From NCBI RefSeq assembly GCF_030272615.1, contig NW_026729144.1, positions 1-64,000 on the forward strand: a stretch of DNA of 64,000 bases, written 5' to 3'. Both the position numbers and the translations under genes were made by a program. Below the pieces are notes generated by a model. It made no database searches, was not told the origin of the DNA, and was given only the letters and a program-made list of their open reading frames with translations. Source of the DNA: Cryptomeria japonica (taxonomy: Eukaryota > Streptophyta > Pinopsida > Cupressales > Cupressaceae). Of this stretch, positions 36,269 through 45,278 are shown piece after piece (within the stretch, counting starts at the first letter, position 1; every line of letters begins with the position of its first letter).

Positions 36269-37041
36269 TCAAATAGAGGTGTAAACAGGTTCTCTTAGTA
36301 AGCTGGTGTAGGCAGTTCTGACAAAGAAGTCTCCATAGGGGTCCCACTTCAAAATGAATCTATCCTCCCTAGGAAAAAGGGGGAGGAACATACCAGCCAA
36401 AATCTTCTGGAGATCTCTAGTAGCAGGGAGGAGGAAGGGATGATCAATGCAGCAGTCCTCCAAGGCCCTCCAAGTGCGGTTGCTGAAATAATCACCAACC
36501 CTTTCTCCAAAGAAGCTTTTCATAGCATCCTAGATCCTTCTAAGGGAGGGGGAAGAAGCAAGGGCTCTTTCTCCTAACCAGCAATCCTCCCATAAGAGAT
36601 TATTCCTACCATTTCCAATAAGCCACCTCAAGCCATGAGATAAAGGGTCCCTATAGCTCAAGATGTTATTCCAAATTTTGGAATCCCTAGTAAGGCCCTC
36701 CTCTTTCAGAATAGAGGAAAAGTCCCCATTACCCAACTACTTGGCCCTGATGATCCTGCTCCAATTTGTATCCTTTAGAAGCTTCCAGGAAATTTTGGTC
36801 ATAAGGGCCTTATTGAACCTTGAGATCTTGCGGGTTCCCAAGTTGCCCATGGCCTTTGGAAGACAAACTTTGTCCCAACCCACCAAGGCGATCCTCTTCT
36901 TTTCTTCCATTCCCATCCAAAGGAAAGTCTTTTGGATATTCTCCAACTTAGCAACCATAGCCGCATAAATCTTAAAAAGGGAGAGAAAGTACACAAGGAT
37001 CCCCTAGAGGAAGGAGGAGAGCAGTTGCAATTTCCCAGCAC
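36269..37041 (-). pseudogene. LINE 2 ORF2 connection region
   Basis: Three open pieces (36269-36523, 36530-36736, 36737-36994) read in order FLWMGMEEKKRIALVGWDKVC, RKISRFNKALMTKISWKLL, RWLIGNGRNNLLWEDCW and FILKWDPYGDFFVRTAY. The order matches the segment between RT and zf-RVT in plant LINEs (ALL.KW.WR, G.G....W.D.W, W....G.FSV..AY). Stops separate the pieces. Confidence 0.87.
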
Positions 37042-37131
37042 TACTGAGGAATATACCTTTCCAATCAGCTAGCTTCTTCAACATTATTTCAAGGATAGAG
37101 ATCTAGAAGGAATTAGAGACATATTTAATAG

Positions 37132-38129
37132 TCAAAGGGAGGCCCAGGTAGGTGCCAGGGAGGGAGGCCCTTTGACAACCAAGGATTCTGCAGACTTTAT
37201 CTTGGAGTTGGACATCAGTGTGAAAGAAGTAAATGATGCTCTTCTCATATTTAATGTGTTGGCCAGAGGCCAGAGCATAGGAGTTGAGAAAGGTTTTCCG
37301 GCCTTAGCTTCCCACACAGAGGAGATACCGAAAATAATAGTGTCATCGACGAACTGCTACAGAACATTAGGAGACTCCGTAGAGGCAGGTTTAATACCTA
37401 GTAGAGCTCCCATGCAAACCATAGAATTCAAGTTAGAAGCCAACACTTTAGAAAGGATGATGAATAGGTAAGGGGAGAGAGGATCCCCTTGTCGTAACCC
37501 TCTAGAGGCCCTAAATTTTTCTAGGGGGATCCCGTTGAGAATCACGATGTAGGTGATCGTAGATATGCATTCCCCAATAAGTTTGATGAGTTTATCTCCA
37601 AACCCCATATCTTTGAGAAATTTGAAAAGGAAGTTCCAATTGACTATCATAAGCCATGGAGATGTCAAGCTTGAGCACCATCCTCGGTTGATGACACTTA
37701 TCCATAGAGGGAATAATTTCATGAGTAGAGATGACCGCATCAAAAATCTGTCTACCTAGGACAAAACCCTTCTCGGAAGGGCTAATCAGAGGATCCAAGA
37801 AAGGTTTGAGCCTATTGACAAGAACTTTGCTGAAGATTTTATAAATAGTGTTGCAGAGATTGATAGGGCAGAAGTCCTTGAGGCTAGACATCTCTTGAGT
37901 GTTAGGGACAAGGGAAACGAAGGTGTTATTGAGTTTTTTGAGGAGCCTTCAAGATCTGAAAAAATACCTAGTGGCCAGAACAACATCAAGGCCCACCACA
38001 TTCCAAAAATCTTGGAAAAAGCTGAGGGGAACCATCAGGACCTGAGGCTTTGAAGGAACCCATAGCAAGAACAACAAACTTGACTTCCTCCTCAGAAACA
38101 GGGGCCAAAATGAGGTTGTTATCTTCCAC
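37132..38129 (-). pseudogene. LINE 2 reverse transcriptase, 5'-truncated
   Basis: Minus-strand pieces show FCPINLCNTIYKIFSKVLVN, RLKPFLDPLISPSEKGFV, LKLDISMAYD (motif A, then a frameshift), NWNFLFKFLKDMGFGDKLI, FRASRGLRQGDPLSPYLFII (motif B) and QFVDDTIIFG (catalytic F-V-D-D box). The pattern is an L1-type RT. The coding sequence is cut at 38129, within the fingers. Confidence 0.92.
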
Positions 38130-39080
38130 CAAGGTTGTTTATGATCACTTGTGAGAATTATTTTTTATTCAACTTTTAACAAGTACAGAAGACAAAATGT
38201 TTATTGGACCTTGACACAAGACAATCATGCACCTTCAACAATGAATCCTAAGGCTATCAAGGACAATAGCTATTGGATCTCACTTGGGTTTCCCCAACTA
38301 AGCTTTCTGCAAGCAGATATTTAGATGCTTGACCCCACAAGCTCCACTCCATGATACTCACTTCTTTGGGGCAGCCAAGCATCAATCCCCATGAAAAATC
38401 CCCATGGTGAACTTTGTATCTCTACTAAGAACCATAAGGACGTGAGACATCCTCAGAGGTCTGACCTCTTGTACCAACAACTAGAAGATTTTTGTCTTCT
38501 AAAACAAAGAGTTTTTAGTCAAGGCATCTATTTGGGTGGCCATACATGTGGCATTTTTCTCCATTAAGGAGGCCTCCTAACCTGTAGAGGTTATGCTCTA
38601 CATCTTTTTAGGTGTCGCATGGACACTGAGGGAGACTTACGTCGGTATGACACATCGGCACCTGTTGCTTGCAACTTTCTTTACAAACACATTTATTTAT
38701 ACTGGTTTGAAAGATCTTGGCCTTAGCTCATTACCACTTGGGTCGTTCCCTCTCACCAATGCCTATGTGAAGTGTTAGGCAGGCCAGGAGGTAGGCCCTC
38801 TAAAGGTAAAAGCACACAATCAAAATAAAAGAAGACATGATAAACACGAGTTCTTTAACCTTTACAAATAAAAAATGTGCTCTACACTAAGGCAAACAAT
38901 CTTGCTTCAAAATTTGCATGATATGAGTTCATTGATCCATTTGCATCCTAGCTAAGACTAGATGAGGTTAATTCCACCTTAATTTTAAAAAGATTTGATC
39001 AATTTAAACCCTGATTAAATGCAATTTGTTGTTCACTTTAAAACCTTTGCATGCATAAAATGTGAAATTTGTTGTTATTT
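38130..39080 (-). other. element B leader, no gene
   Basis: Non-coding sequence between LINE 2 and the tandem arrays next to the primer site. No supported ORF. Confidence 0.4.
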
Positions 39081-39284
39081 GATCCAATCCTAATTAAGAC
39101 TACGCGAGAATTGTTGGATTCATTCAAACCTCCCAACTAAACTATATGAAGAATTGTTGTTCATTAAAACCTCCTAATTAGGTTATGTGAAATTTTTTTG
39201 TTCATTAAAACCTCCTAGTTAGGCTATGTGAAAAATTATTGTTCATTCAAACCCTCTAATTAAACTATGTGAAAAATTATTGTT
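39080..39284 (+). repeat. 41-bp tandem repeat in leader of element B, four full copies plus one diverged
   Basis: Units start at 39121, 39162, 39203 and 39244 with an exact 41-bp period, each beginning CATTMAAACC and ending TTGTT. A diverged copy precedes at 39080. The array lies in the leader near the primer site. Confidence 0.9.
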
Positions 39285-39331
39285 CATTTCATGTTAATAA
39301 ATCTTGCATGAATCAATGTTTACACTCCATA

Positions 39332-39512
39332 AAACTCACATGCAATAATAGATCCTCTCATAAAACCTGCATGCAACAACAAATTAGCACCAAAAACCTA
39401 CATGCAACAACATATTAGCACCAAAAACCTGCATGCAACAACAAATTAGCTCAAAAAACCTGAATGCAACAATGGATTAGCACATAAAACCTACATGCAA
39501 ATAGATTTAGAG
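39332..39512 (+). repeat. 31-bp tandem repeat in leader of element B, six copies
   Basis: Units start at 39332, 39363, 39394, 39425, 39456 and 39487, exactly 31 bp apart, with the core AAACCTGCATGCAACAACA. The first and last are diverged. Unit length equals that of the unrelated array at 28701. Confidence 0.92.
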
Positions 39513-39531
39513 AATTATTAGCTTTTGCATG

Positions 39532-39549
39532 TTCACGTTGGGTTCACCA
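39532..39549 (-). other. primer-binding site of element B
   Basis: The minus strand reads TGGTGAACCCAACGTGAA five T after the LTR end. It differs by one base from the site of element A (42024-42041). It starts TGG as expected for a tRNA CCA end, but I cannot assign the tRNA. Confidence 0.75.
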
Positions 39550-39554
39550 AAAAA

Positions 39555-40298
39555 TAGGATGTAGGAAATTAGAGATAAGATTCATAGCATATGAGTCAGC
39601 TAACCATAAAAACCAACAAGTTATGAAAATGAGTCCTAATAGATTCAATAAAGGAATGAAGATGAAATATCAAAATAAAATGCAAACCAACAATGCATAT
39701 ATCTCCTTCATTGCTCCTCCATTGTTCTTCTTTCTCCTTCAAATTGTTGCATGTGGATCTCACCTACAAAGCAAGTGTGATTGCAATCAAGATGATAGCA
39801 AAAGTAAAAATGACAACACAAGGATACTCAAAATGTGGTTGTTGAAAATGAGCAATGAGAGATCAATTTATAGAAAAGAGGATTTTGAATCAACGGATGA
39901 GATTAATCTGGAGATAGAAAGAATCAGCGGCTATGATCAAACACATAGAAAAGTTTCCATTAGGAGACAAAGAAAAAGTGGAAGAAATCTGGAAAGAAAT
40001 CTAGAATCAAATCGTGGAAGATAATATGGGAATTTAATAAATAAATAAATTGATTATCCTCAGATTTTTCCAAATTGGTAGGTTGAAAAGATAAATATGG
40101 AGATAAAAATTAGAAAGCGGAATAGCAAAGTGGAAATAAAAATTAGAAAGTGGAAGACCAAAGTGGGGTCATAAATAAATAAATAAAATTTATGTATTTC
40201 ACCCATACATGGTAATTAAATAAATTAAATATTTATTTAATTTGAATAATTTGGAGAAGGGGATTAAACAATTAAAATAAATATTTAATCATCGAAGA
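39555..40298 (-). repeat. 5' LTR of element B, part before element A
   Basis: Aligns with 26142-26880 of the other LTR. The terminal CA has become TA (plus-strand reading TAGGATGTAGG versus TGTGATGTAGG). The LTR continues at 48612-48930. Confidence 0.88.
40294..40298. repeat. target-site duplication of element A, left copy (GAAGA)
   Basis: GAAGA is repeated at 48612-48616. Joining the two sides restores the continuous LTR sequence seen at 26868-26880. Confidence 0.95.
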
Positions 40299-42020
40299 TG
40301 TAGCGTCGTAAATTGTACGCACTTGCTAGGGTGGTACAATTTCACACCTAGTTTAGCACCCGCCTTGGCGCATTTTGCATTTTGCATTGCATTTCCCCTT
40401 TAGCACTTAATTAATTAAATTAATTAGGTCTAAGGTCCTATTTTATCATCTCCCATATCATAAAGTTGGGCCCTTTCATTAAAGTGTGCCCCTTTCATTT
40501 TATTCTTCCAATACATCATTTAATCAAAAACCCTAATTAGGTCCTATTTTGAACTTGGGGGCTTGATTTCGGGGGTCAAAACATCTCGAAATCACCTGTA
40601 ACTTCAGGATTCTCTCTAAACTCATCATATCTGACGGCCCCGAAAATTTGGTGAAAAGTTTTCGGGACCATGGCGCCCGTGCAACATGGTCCCGGACATT
40701 TTTCCCGAAATTTTGGGAGCACGATCCAATCATAAAATAAAGCTTAACCCCAAGAAATTGGCGGGACATTCAATCTCTAGGTCAGCCAAAATACGAATTT
40801 ACAACCTAGGGTTTCATACATAAAAGCTCTCTTTCCTCATTGGAAAGGATCCGATTTTTTATTTTCAAGACCTCATATGCAGCGAAAGAGCAGATCTTTG
40901 AAGACTTCAACAACATTCAACATCATTCTATCAAGCATCTATCAAATTCATTCATTCATCCAATTAGGGCTTGGAAGACATTGAAGAACAATAGGAGATT
41001 ACCGACTGAAGATTGGCTTGTACTCCTCCCTTGAGGGTTGGGTATGATTTCATATTGTTTTCATGTCCTTACATAAGCTTTGATATATCATTTATTCATG
41101 CTTTAGATCACATTGCATCTTGATTTAGAGCATTTGCATTATCATTTACAAGCAATTAGGGTTTACTTTCTAGGTTGCTCTAGTTTGCTTTCTTGCATTT
41201 TGGACCTTGCACACACACTAGGTCTGCACACACAATACATTTTACAAAACAACTTGGCTATTCGTGGAGGTGGAAATCACCGAAGTGGGGGTTTGACTAA
41301 GGCAAAACCCTATATAGCCACCCCTTCCCCTTTTTAGATATTATTGCAGGTTTCGGGACTCGGACGACGCCGCAGGTTGCAGATCCGGAAGAAGCAGACT
41401 GAGACCGACCTTCCCACCAAATTTCAGAGAAAAAGACCAGGACAGGGGCGTGGGGCGCCCTGGTCCTGCCAGGACAGGGGCGCTGGGCGCCCTGGTCCCT
41501 TCTGAGCGCCCTGGTCCCTTCTGAGCACCCTGGTCCCTTCTGGGCGCCCTGGTCCCTGGGACAGGGGCGCTGGGCGCCCTGGTCTGACAGCATTTTCAGC
41601 ATTTTTGACAGCTTTTTCCAAAGTGCAAAAACAGCAGTTTCCGGAGCAGTTTCAGGGGCAGAATCAGGACAGTGGCACCCGCGCCCCCGTCCCGAACATT
41701 TTCAGTCAGATTTTGACTCCGGGTATGCATTTTCATTCTTGTCTTATCCTTGTGTTTACAGCTTTCCATCATTTAAGTTCAATTCTGCAATCTTGTCATT
41801 AGTTCCTACTTGCATTTTGAGGTTAGGGATTGAACTTGCATCATTTTATCTTTCAATTTCAACAAAGGAATAGAAATCCTAATAGATATCCCGTGGCTCT
41901 CTCTTTCACAAAAAGAAGTAGCCAATTGTGCGATATCTCTAGGCTCTTTCGTATTCTGTAATGTGTGTCAAAAGGTAGGATTAGGGCATGTTAACCTAGT
42001 CTCGCTTTTTCCCCTACACA
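40299..42020 (+). repeat. 5' LTR of element A
   Basis: Starts TGTAGCGTCG and ends CCCCTACACA; 1,722 bp, the same length as the 3' copy. It contains TTAATTAATTAAATTAATTA near 40409 and a GC-rich 19-bp-period repeat at 41436-41584. A short weak ORF region with CATAAAAG near 40818 may mark the promoter. Confidence 0.96.
41436..41584 (+). repeat. GC-rich tandem repeat in 5' LTR of element A
   Basis: GCGCCCTGGTCCCTTCTG units of 19 bp (about four copies) are flanked by GACAGGGGCGCTGGGCGCC palindromic units. It is strikingly GC-rich in an otherwise AT-rich window. The homologous array at 48027-48175 has several transition differences. Confidence 0.9.
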
Positions 42021-42023
42021 TTT

Positions 42024-42041
42024 TGGTGAACCCGACGTGAA
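42024..42041 (+). other. primer-binding site of element A
   Basis: TGGTGAACCCGACGTGAA starts three T after the LTR end. It matches the element B site at 17 of 18 positions. Confidence 0.82.
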
Positions 42042-42117
42042 TCTATCATTGCTTCCTCTTGCATTGCATTTGTTAGATCTAGATCTAGATTTAGTGTGTT
42101 TTCATTTCATTTTCATT

Positions 42118-42138
42118 AAAAAAAAAAAAAAAAAAAAG
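42118..42138 (+). repeat. poly(A) run in leader of element A
   Basis: About 19-20 consecutive A, some 45 bp before the ORF start. Confidence 0.85.
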
Positions 42139-42182
42139 TGTGTTTCTTTGCATTGTGTGTTTAAATTTTATGCAATTTCAAA

Positions 42183-45100
42183 ATGTTAGATTTTTATTTG
42201 CAAGATGATCATATTTGTGATGATTATGAGTTAGATGAAGGTTTAGATGAATTTTTGAAACCTAAATATACCAAACCTTCATTTTACCAAAAACTCATAA
42301 ACCTTGTTACTATGCCATTTAGATGTGATGAGAAAGATAAGTCAAATGGTTCCTCTCAAGGGTACATTCCTATCAACTCTTCCACTAAATCTAGTAACAT
42401 GGTTGTGTTCAATAATCCCCTCTATGAGGAAATATCTCCTTTTGAATCAAAAGATAAACCTTTTAATAGATATGATCATGCTTTGTGGAATGATGCCCTT
42501 GATGCCTTTGTGTCTCCTAAAAAATGCTCCCTTCATGAGGATCCTTGTGTGCAAGAAGATGACATTATCCCTACATTTCCTAGTGATGGCCTTTCCTTTT
42601 CCAACAAAATTCCCACTAGAGATGATGAATTAATGATAAATGCTTACCCTTCTCCTAAAGTTTGTCTTACCCATAAGCATCCCTTAGAGAAAGAAGATGA
42701 AATAATAAGCAATTTCCTTAATTCTCTCTCCCCTAAAGATCATATTGAACATATTTTGAGGAAAGAGGATGAGTTTAACACATTTATTGATGCTTTCCCT
42801 CCTAAGGATGAAGAATTAATAAACAATGTTATCTCCTCTCCCGAAATTGACAATACTTTAAACATTCCTTTCAACAACCTCACTATTTGGGATGAACCAT
42901 TAGAAGAAGGTATAGATTATTCTCTACCCCTAGCCAAAGGGGATGAAATCAAGATTGGAAACTCCCTTGATAGTTTCTCCCCTTCCTTGAATCTCAATTA
43001 TTCTCCCTCTAAAAATAAAGCATCTCCCTCTCCTCAACTTGGTTCTACTCATAAGGAAACCCTAGTTCAAAGCAAGATGGTTAACATTTCTTTCAAAGAT
43101 CTCCCTCTCAAAAGTGAGACTTTAGAGAGTAGTGTTAATCCTTCTCCTAGAGAGTTTATTCCCCATGTAGATCCTTTGATGATAGAGGATGATATGACCT
43201 TTCCTCTTCCTACTAGAACATCAATGCTTACCCCTTGTCTCTCTCCTAAAATTGATTTAATCCGTGATAAGATTTTAGTGCAAGAGAAGACTATCAATAA
43301 TTCTTCCAACACTTTTGTTCATTCCTCTAAACCATCCTCAATCAATTTGATACATGTGAATGAGAGACCTAACAAACCTCTCTTCACTGTCCAAGGTGCT
43401 TGTCCTTCTCAAAATTCTCAACCTTTAAATAAGCCTATCTTAGTGGTTCAAGGTGGTTATGCTAATGATTCTTTTTGCACTCCTAAGAAACCCATTATTA
43501 CTGTGCAAGGAGGTTATTCTTCTAAGAGCCCTTATGAGTATGCTAAGCAACTAACTAGAGAGAGTTATCATGCGGTTGCTCATACCTATAACACAAGAAA
43601 CAATAGGCAACCTAGTCCTCCTCCAGTTATCCCCACTTCACTTCCTCCTTCCCAACCTATTCTTCCTCAAGCGCCTCGTATTTCACAAATGCTTAGTAAG
43701 GACTATGATCTCATAGAACAACTTAAAGCTACCCCTGCTAAGATATCCCTTTGGGATTTGATCCAAACTTCTTCTGCTCATCATGGAATGTTACAAGATG
43801 CCTTGAAAGATTTGAATGTTCCTCCACCTAATACATCTAGTAATATAGTGTCTTTGGTTAACTCTGTGATGAATCCTAAAGCTCAAATTGTGTTTACCCA
43901 AGATGGGTTGCCTACTAGTGAAATTCAACAACAATATGATCCCTTGATGATTGTGGTTATCATAAATGACACTGCTATAAGACGAACATTGGTAGATAAT
44001 GGCTCTGGCCTTAATGTGTGTAGCATTAATCTATTGCATAAGATGAATGTGGATACATCCCTTATTGAGCCTGACTCTCATCCCATTCGAGGCTTTGATA
44101 ATGTGGCTAAGTCTTCATTAGGTATTATCACCTTACCCGTCACAGTGGGACCTGTTACTTTGCCTACTCCTATCCATGTTATGTCTGGAAATCTAACATA
44201 CAACTTGTTATTAGGGAGACCTTGGATTCACAGTATGCAAGCTGTCCCCTCTACATTGCATAGACAAGTTAAATTCATTTATAACAATAAGACATATACC
44301 TTGATAGGCGATACTAATCTTCAGGCTTGTTTGCAAACATCTACTTCCAAAGGGAGTTCTTCTAAGCCTTCCTCTTCTAGTAATGACTCTTTGAACAAGA
44401 TACCTATGGATGAATCATCACCCTCTGATAATCAAAATTCTTTGGATGAGCCTAAAGCTCCTGAAGAAGATCCTTCTGGACTTGAGTCTACACATGAAAA
44501 GGCTTTTGATCCTGAGAAGGTTCTCGCGGAAGACGATTGGGGATCTCTTGATTTTAATCCCACCTTTGTAGGTGAATATAGGGTTCCTCCTAGAGATCTT
44601 AAAGGTAAAAAGAAGGAAGAAACTAGAGATCAATCAGTCTTACCTGAATCTATGAGCAATAATTTTGTGGCCGCTTCTCAAACTTCTTCTCCTCACACCT
44701 CTAATTATGAAGAGTTTGATTCTTTGTCTTATGAAAAACCACCTTCTCTTCCTGAAATGGCTGATCGTTATGGTCGTGGTTTTCACATTTTTGCTAAGCA
44801 TGGGTATCATGGAAATGGTTGTGGTGCTCATGAACAAGGGATAAAAGTTCCTCTAGAGACTAATTTTCACAATTATGCCTTTGGACTTGGCTATAATCCC
44901 TGCAAACGCACCAAAGCATCTAAAAGACCATCTCTCAATGTGAATGCTATATTTAGTAGTGATGATGATCTCACTTCAACTAAATCATCTTCTACTTCTA
45001 TCAACTCTCATTCCCCTCATAAGGAAATCTTGGCAATGAACAAATCTCTTTATGACTCCCTTCAAATTTCTAAATCCACTTATGAATCTTTATCTCCTAT

Positions 45101-45278
45101 TCATCATAAAGTCCTTTCCTCCAGGGATAAGGCTCTAATAAATTACACTCATCCCTCTTCTAAGAGTTCTTGTGACTTTTCTTCTTCAATTTTATACATG
45201 TTTTTGATCTCACTTATAGTTGAGCATTTAGCATGTCATATTCAAATACCTCATTCAATCTATCATGTCTTTAAATAA
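42183..45278 (+). CDS. element A polyprotein: retropepsin and G-patch-like region, no RT
   Basis: An intact 1,031-codon frame starting MLDFYLQDD. Residues 1-400 are hydrophilic, rich in S, P, D and K, with recurring KEDEI and SPK phrases; no capsid or zinc knuckle is seen. Around 400-460 there are three repeats of the type KP(I/L)..VQGG(Y/A), followed by YEYAKQLTRESYHAV. At about 510-690 lies a retropepsin region: LKATPAKISLWDLI, RRTLVDNGSGLNVC (active site DNG for D[ST]G), HPIRGFDN and TYNLLLGRPWIHSM. This order is known from Tat/Ogre-type gypsy elements. At about 860-920 a glycine-rich, G-patch-like segment follows (ADRYGRGFHIFAKHGYHGNG...FGLGYNP). A hydrophobic segment (SSILYMFLISLIVEHLACHI) lies near the C-terminus. 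The open length argues for recent activity or constraint. It would need RT and integrase in trans. Confidence 0.88.
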   Translation: MLDFYLQDDHICDDYELDEGLDEFLKPKYTKPSFYQKLINLVTMPFRCDEKDKSNGSSQGYIPINSSTKSSNMVVFNNPLYEEISPFESKDKPFNRYDHALWNDALDAFVSPKKCSLHEDPCVQEDDIIPTFPSDGLSFSNKIPTRDDELMINAYPSPKVCLTHKHPLEKEDEIISNFLNSLSPKDHIEHILRKEDEFNTFIDAFPPKDEELINNVISSPEIDNTLNIPFNNLTIWDEPLEEGIDYSLPLAKGDEIKIGNSLDSFSPSLNLNYSPSKNKASPSPQLGSTHKETLVQSKMVNISFKDLPLKSETLESSVNPSPREFIPHVDPLMIEDDMTFPLPTRTSMLTPCLSPKIDLIRDKILVQEKTINNSSNTFVHSSKPSSINLIHVNERPNKPLFTVQGACPSQNSQPLNKPILVVQGGYANDSFCTPKKPIITVQGGYSSKSPYEYAKQLTRESYHAVAHTYNTRNNRQPSPPPVIPTSLPPSQPILPQAPRISQMLSKDYDLIEQLKATPAKISLWDLIQTSSAHHGMLQDALKDLNVPPPNTSSNIVSLVNSVMNPKAQIVFTQDGLPTSEIQQQYDPLMIVVIINDTAIRRTLVDNGSGLNVCSINLLHKMNVDTSLIEPDSHPIRGFDNVAKSSLGIITLPVTVGPVTLPTPIHVMSGNLTYNLLLGRPWIHSMQAVPSTLHRQVKFIYNNKTYTLIGDTNLQACLQTSTSKGSSSKPSSSSNDSLNKIPMDESSPSDNQNSLDEPKAPEEDPSGLESTHEKAFDPEKVLAEDDWGSLDFNPTFVGEYRVPPRDLKGKKKEETRDQSVLPESMSNNFVAASQTSSPHTSNYEEFDSLSYEKPPSLPEMADRYGRGFHIFAKHGYHGNGCGAHEQGIKVPLETNFHNYAFGLGYNPCKRTKASKRPSLNVNAIFSSDDDLTSTKSSSTSINSHSPHKEILAMNKSLYDSLQISKSTYESLSPIHHKVLSSRDKALINYTHPSSKSSCDFSSSILYMFLISLIVEHLACHIQIPHSIYHVFK

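Larger units (their letters stand above)
33209..38129 (-). mobile_element. LINE 2: 5'-truncated non-LTR retrotransposon inside element B
   Basis: The minus strand encodes RT (from about 38129), connection region, zinc-binding region and RNase H (to 35210), then a further 1.6-kb ORF-like segment and a 3' UTR ending in AATAAAAAT-like sequence at 33209. The endonuclease and ORF1 are missing at the 5' side, typical of truncation during target-primed reverse transcription. It aligns with LINE 1 through the shared RT (compare 8450 with 38110), so the two are related families. Element B sequence lies on both sides. Confidence 0.8.

Noticed and set aside
41297-41602. 101-codon minus-strand frame in the LTR of element A (and 47888-48193)
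   Set aside because: It is a by-product of the GC-rich 19-bp repeats (PGRxxxGxxALRRDQGAQ-like text); LTR location and repeat origin explain it.
42183-45278. 1,031-codon frame as a host gene
   Set aside because: It lies between two matching LTRs with primer site, purine tract and target duplication, and contains a retropepsin region.
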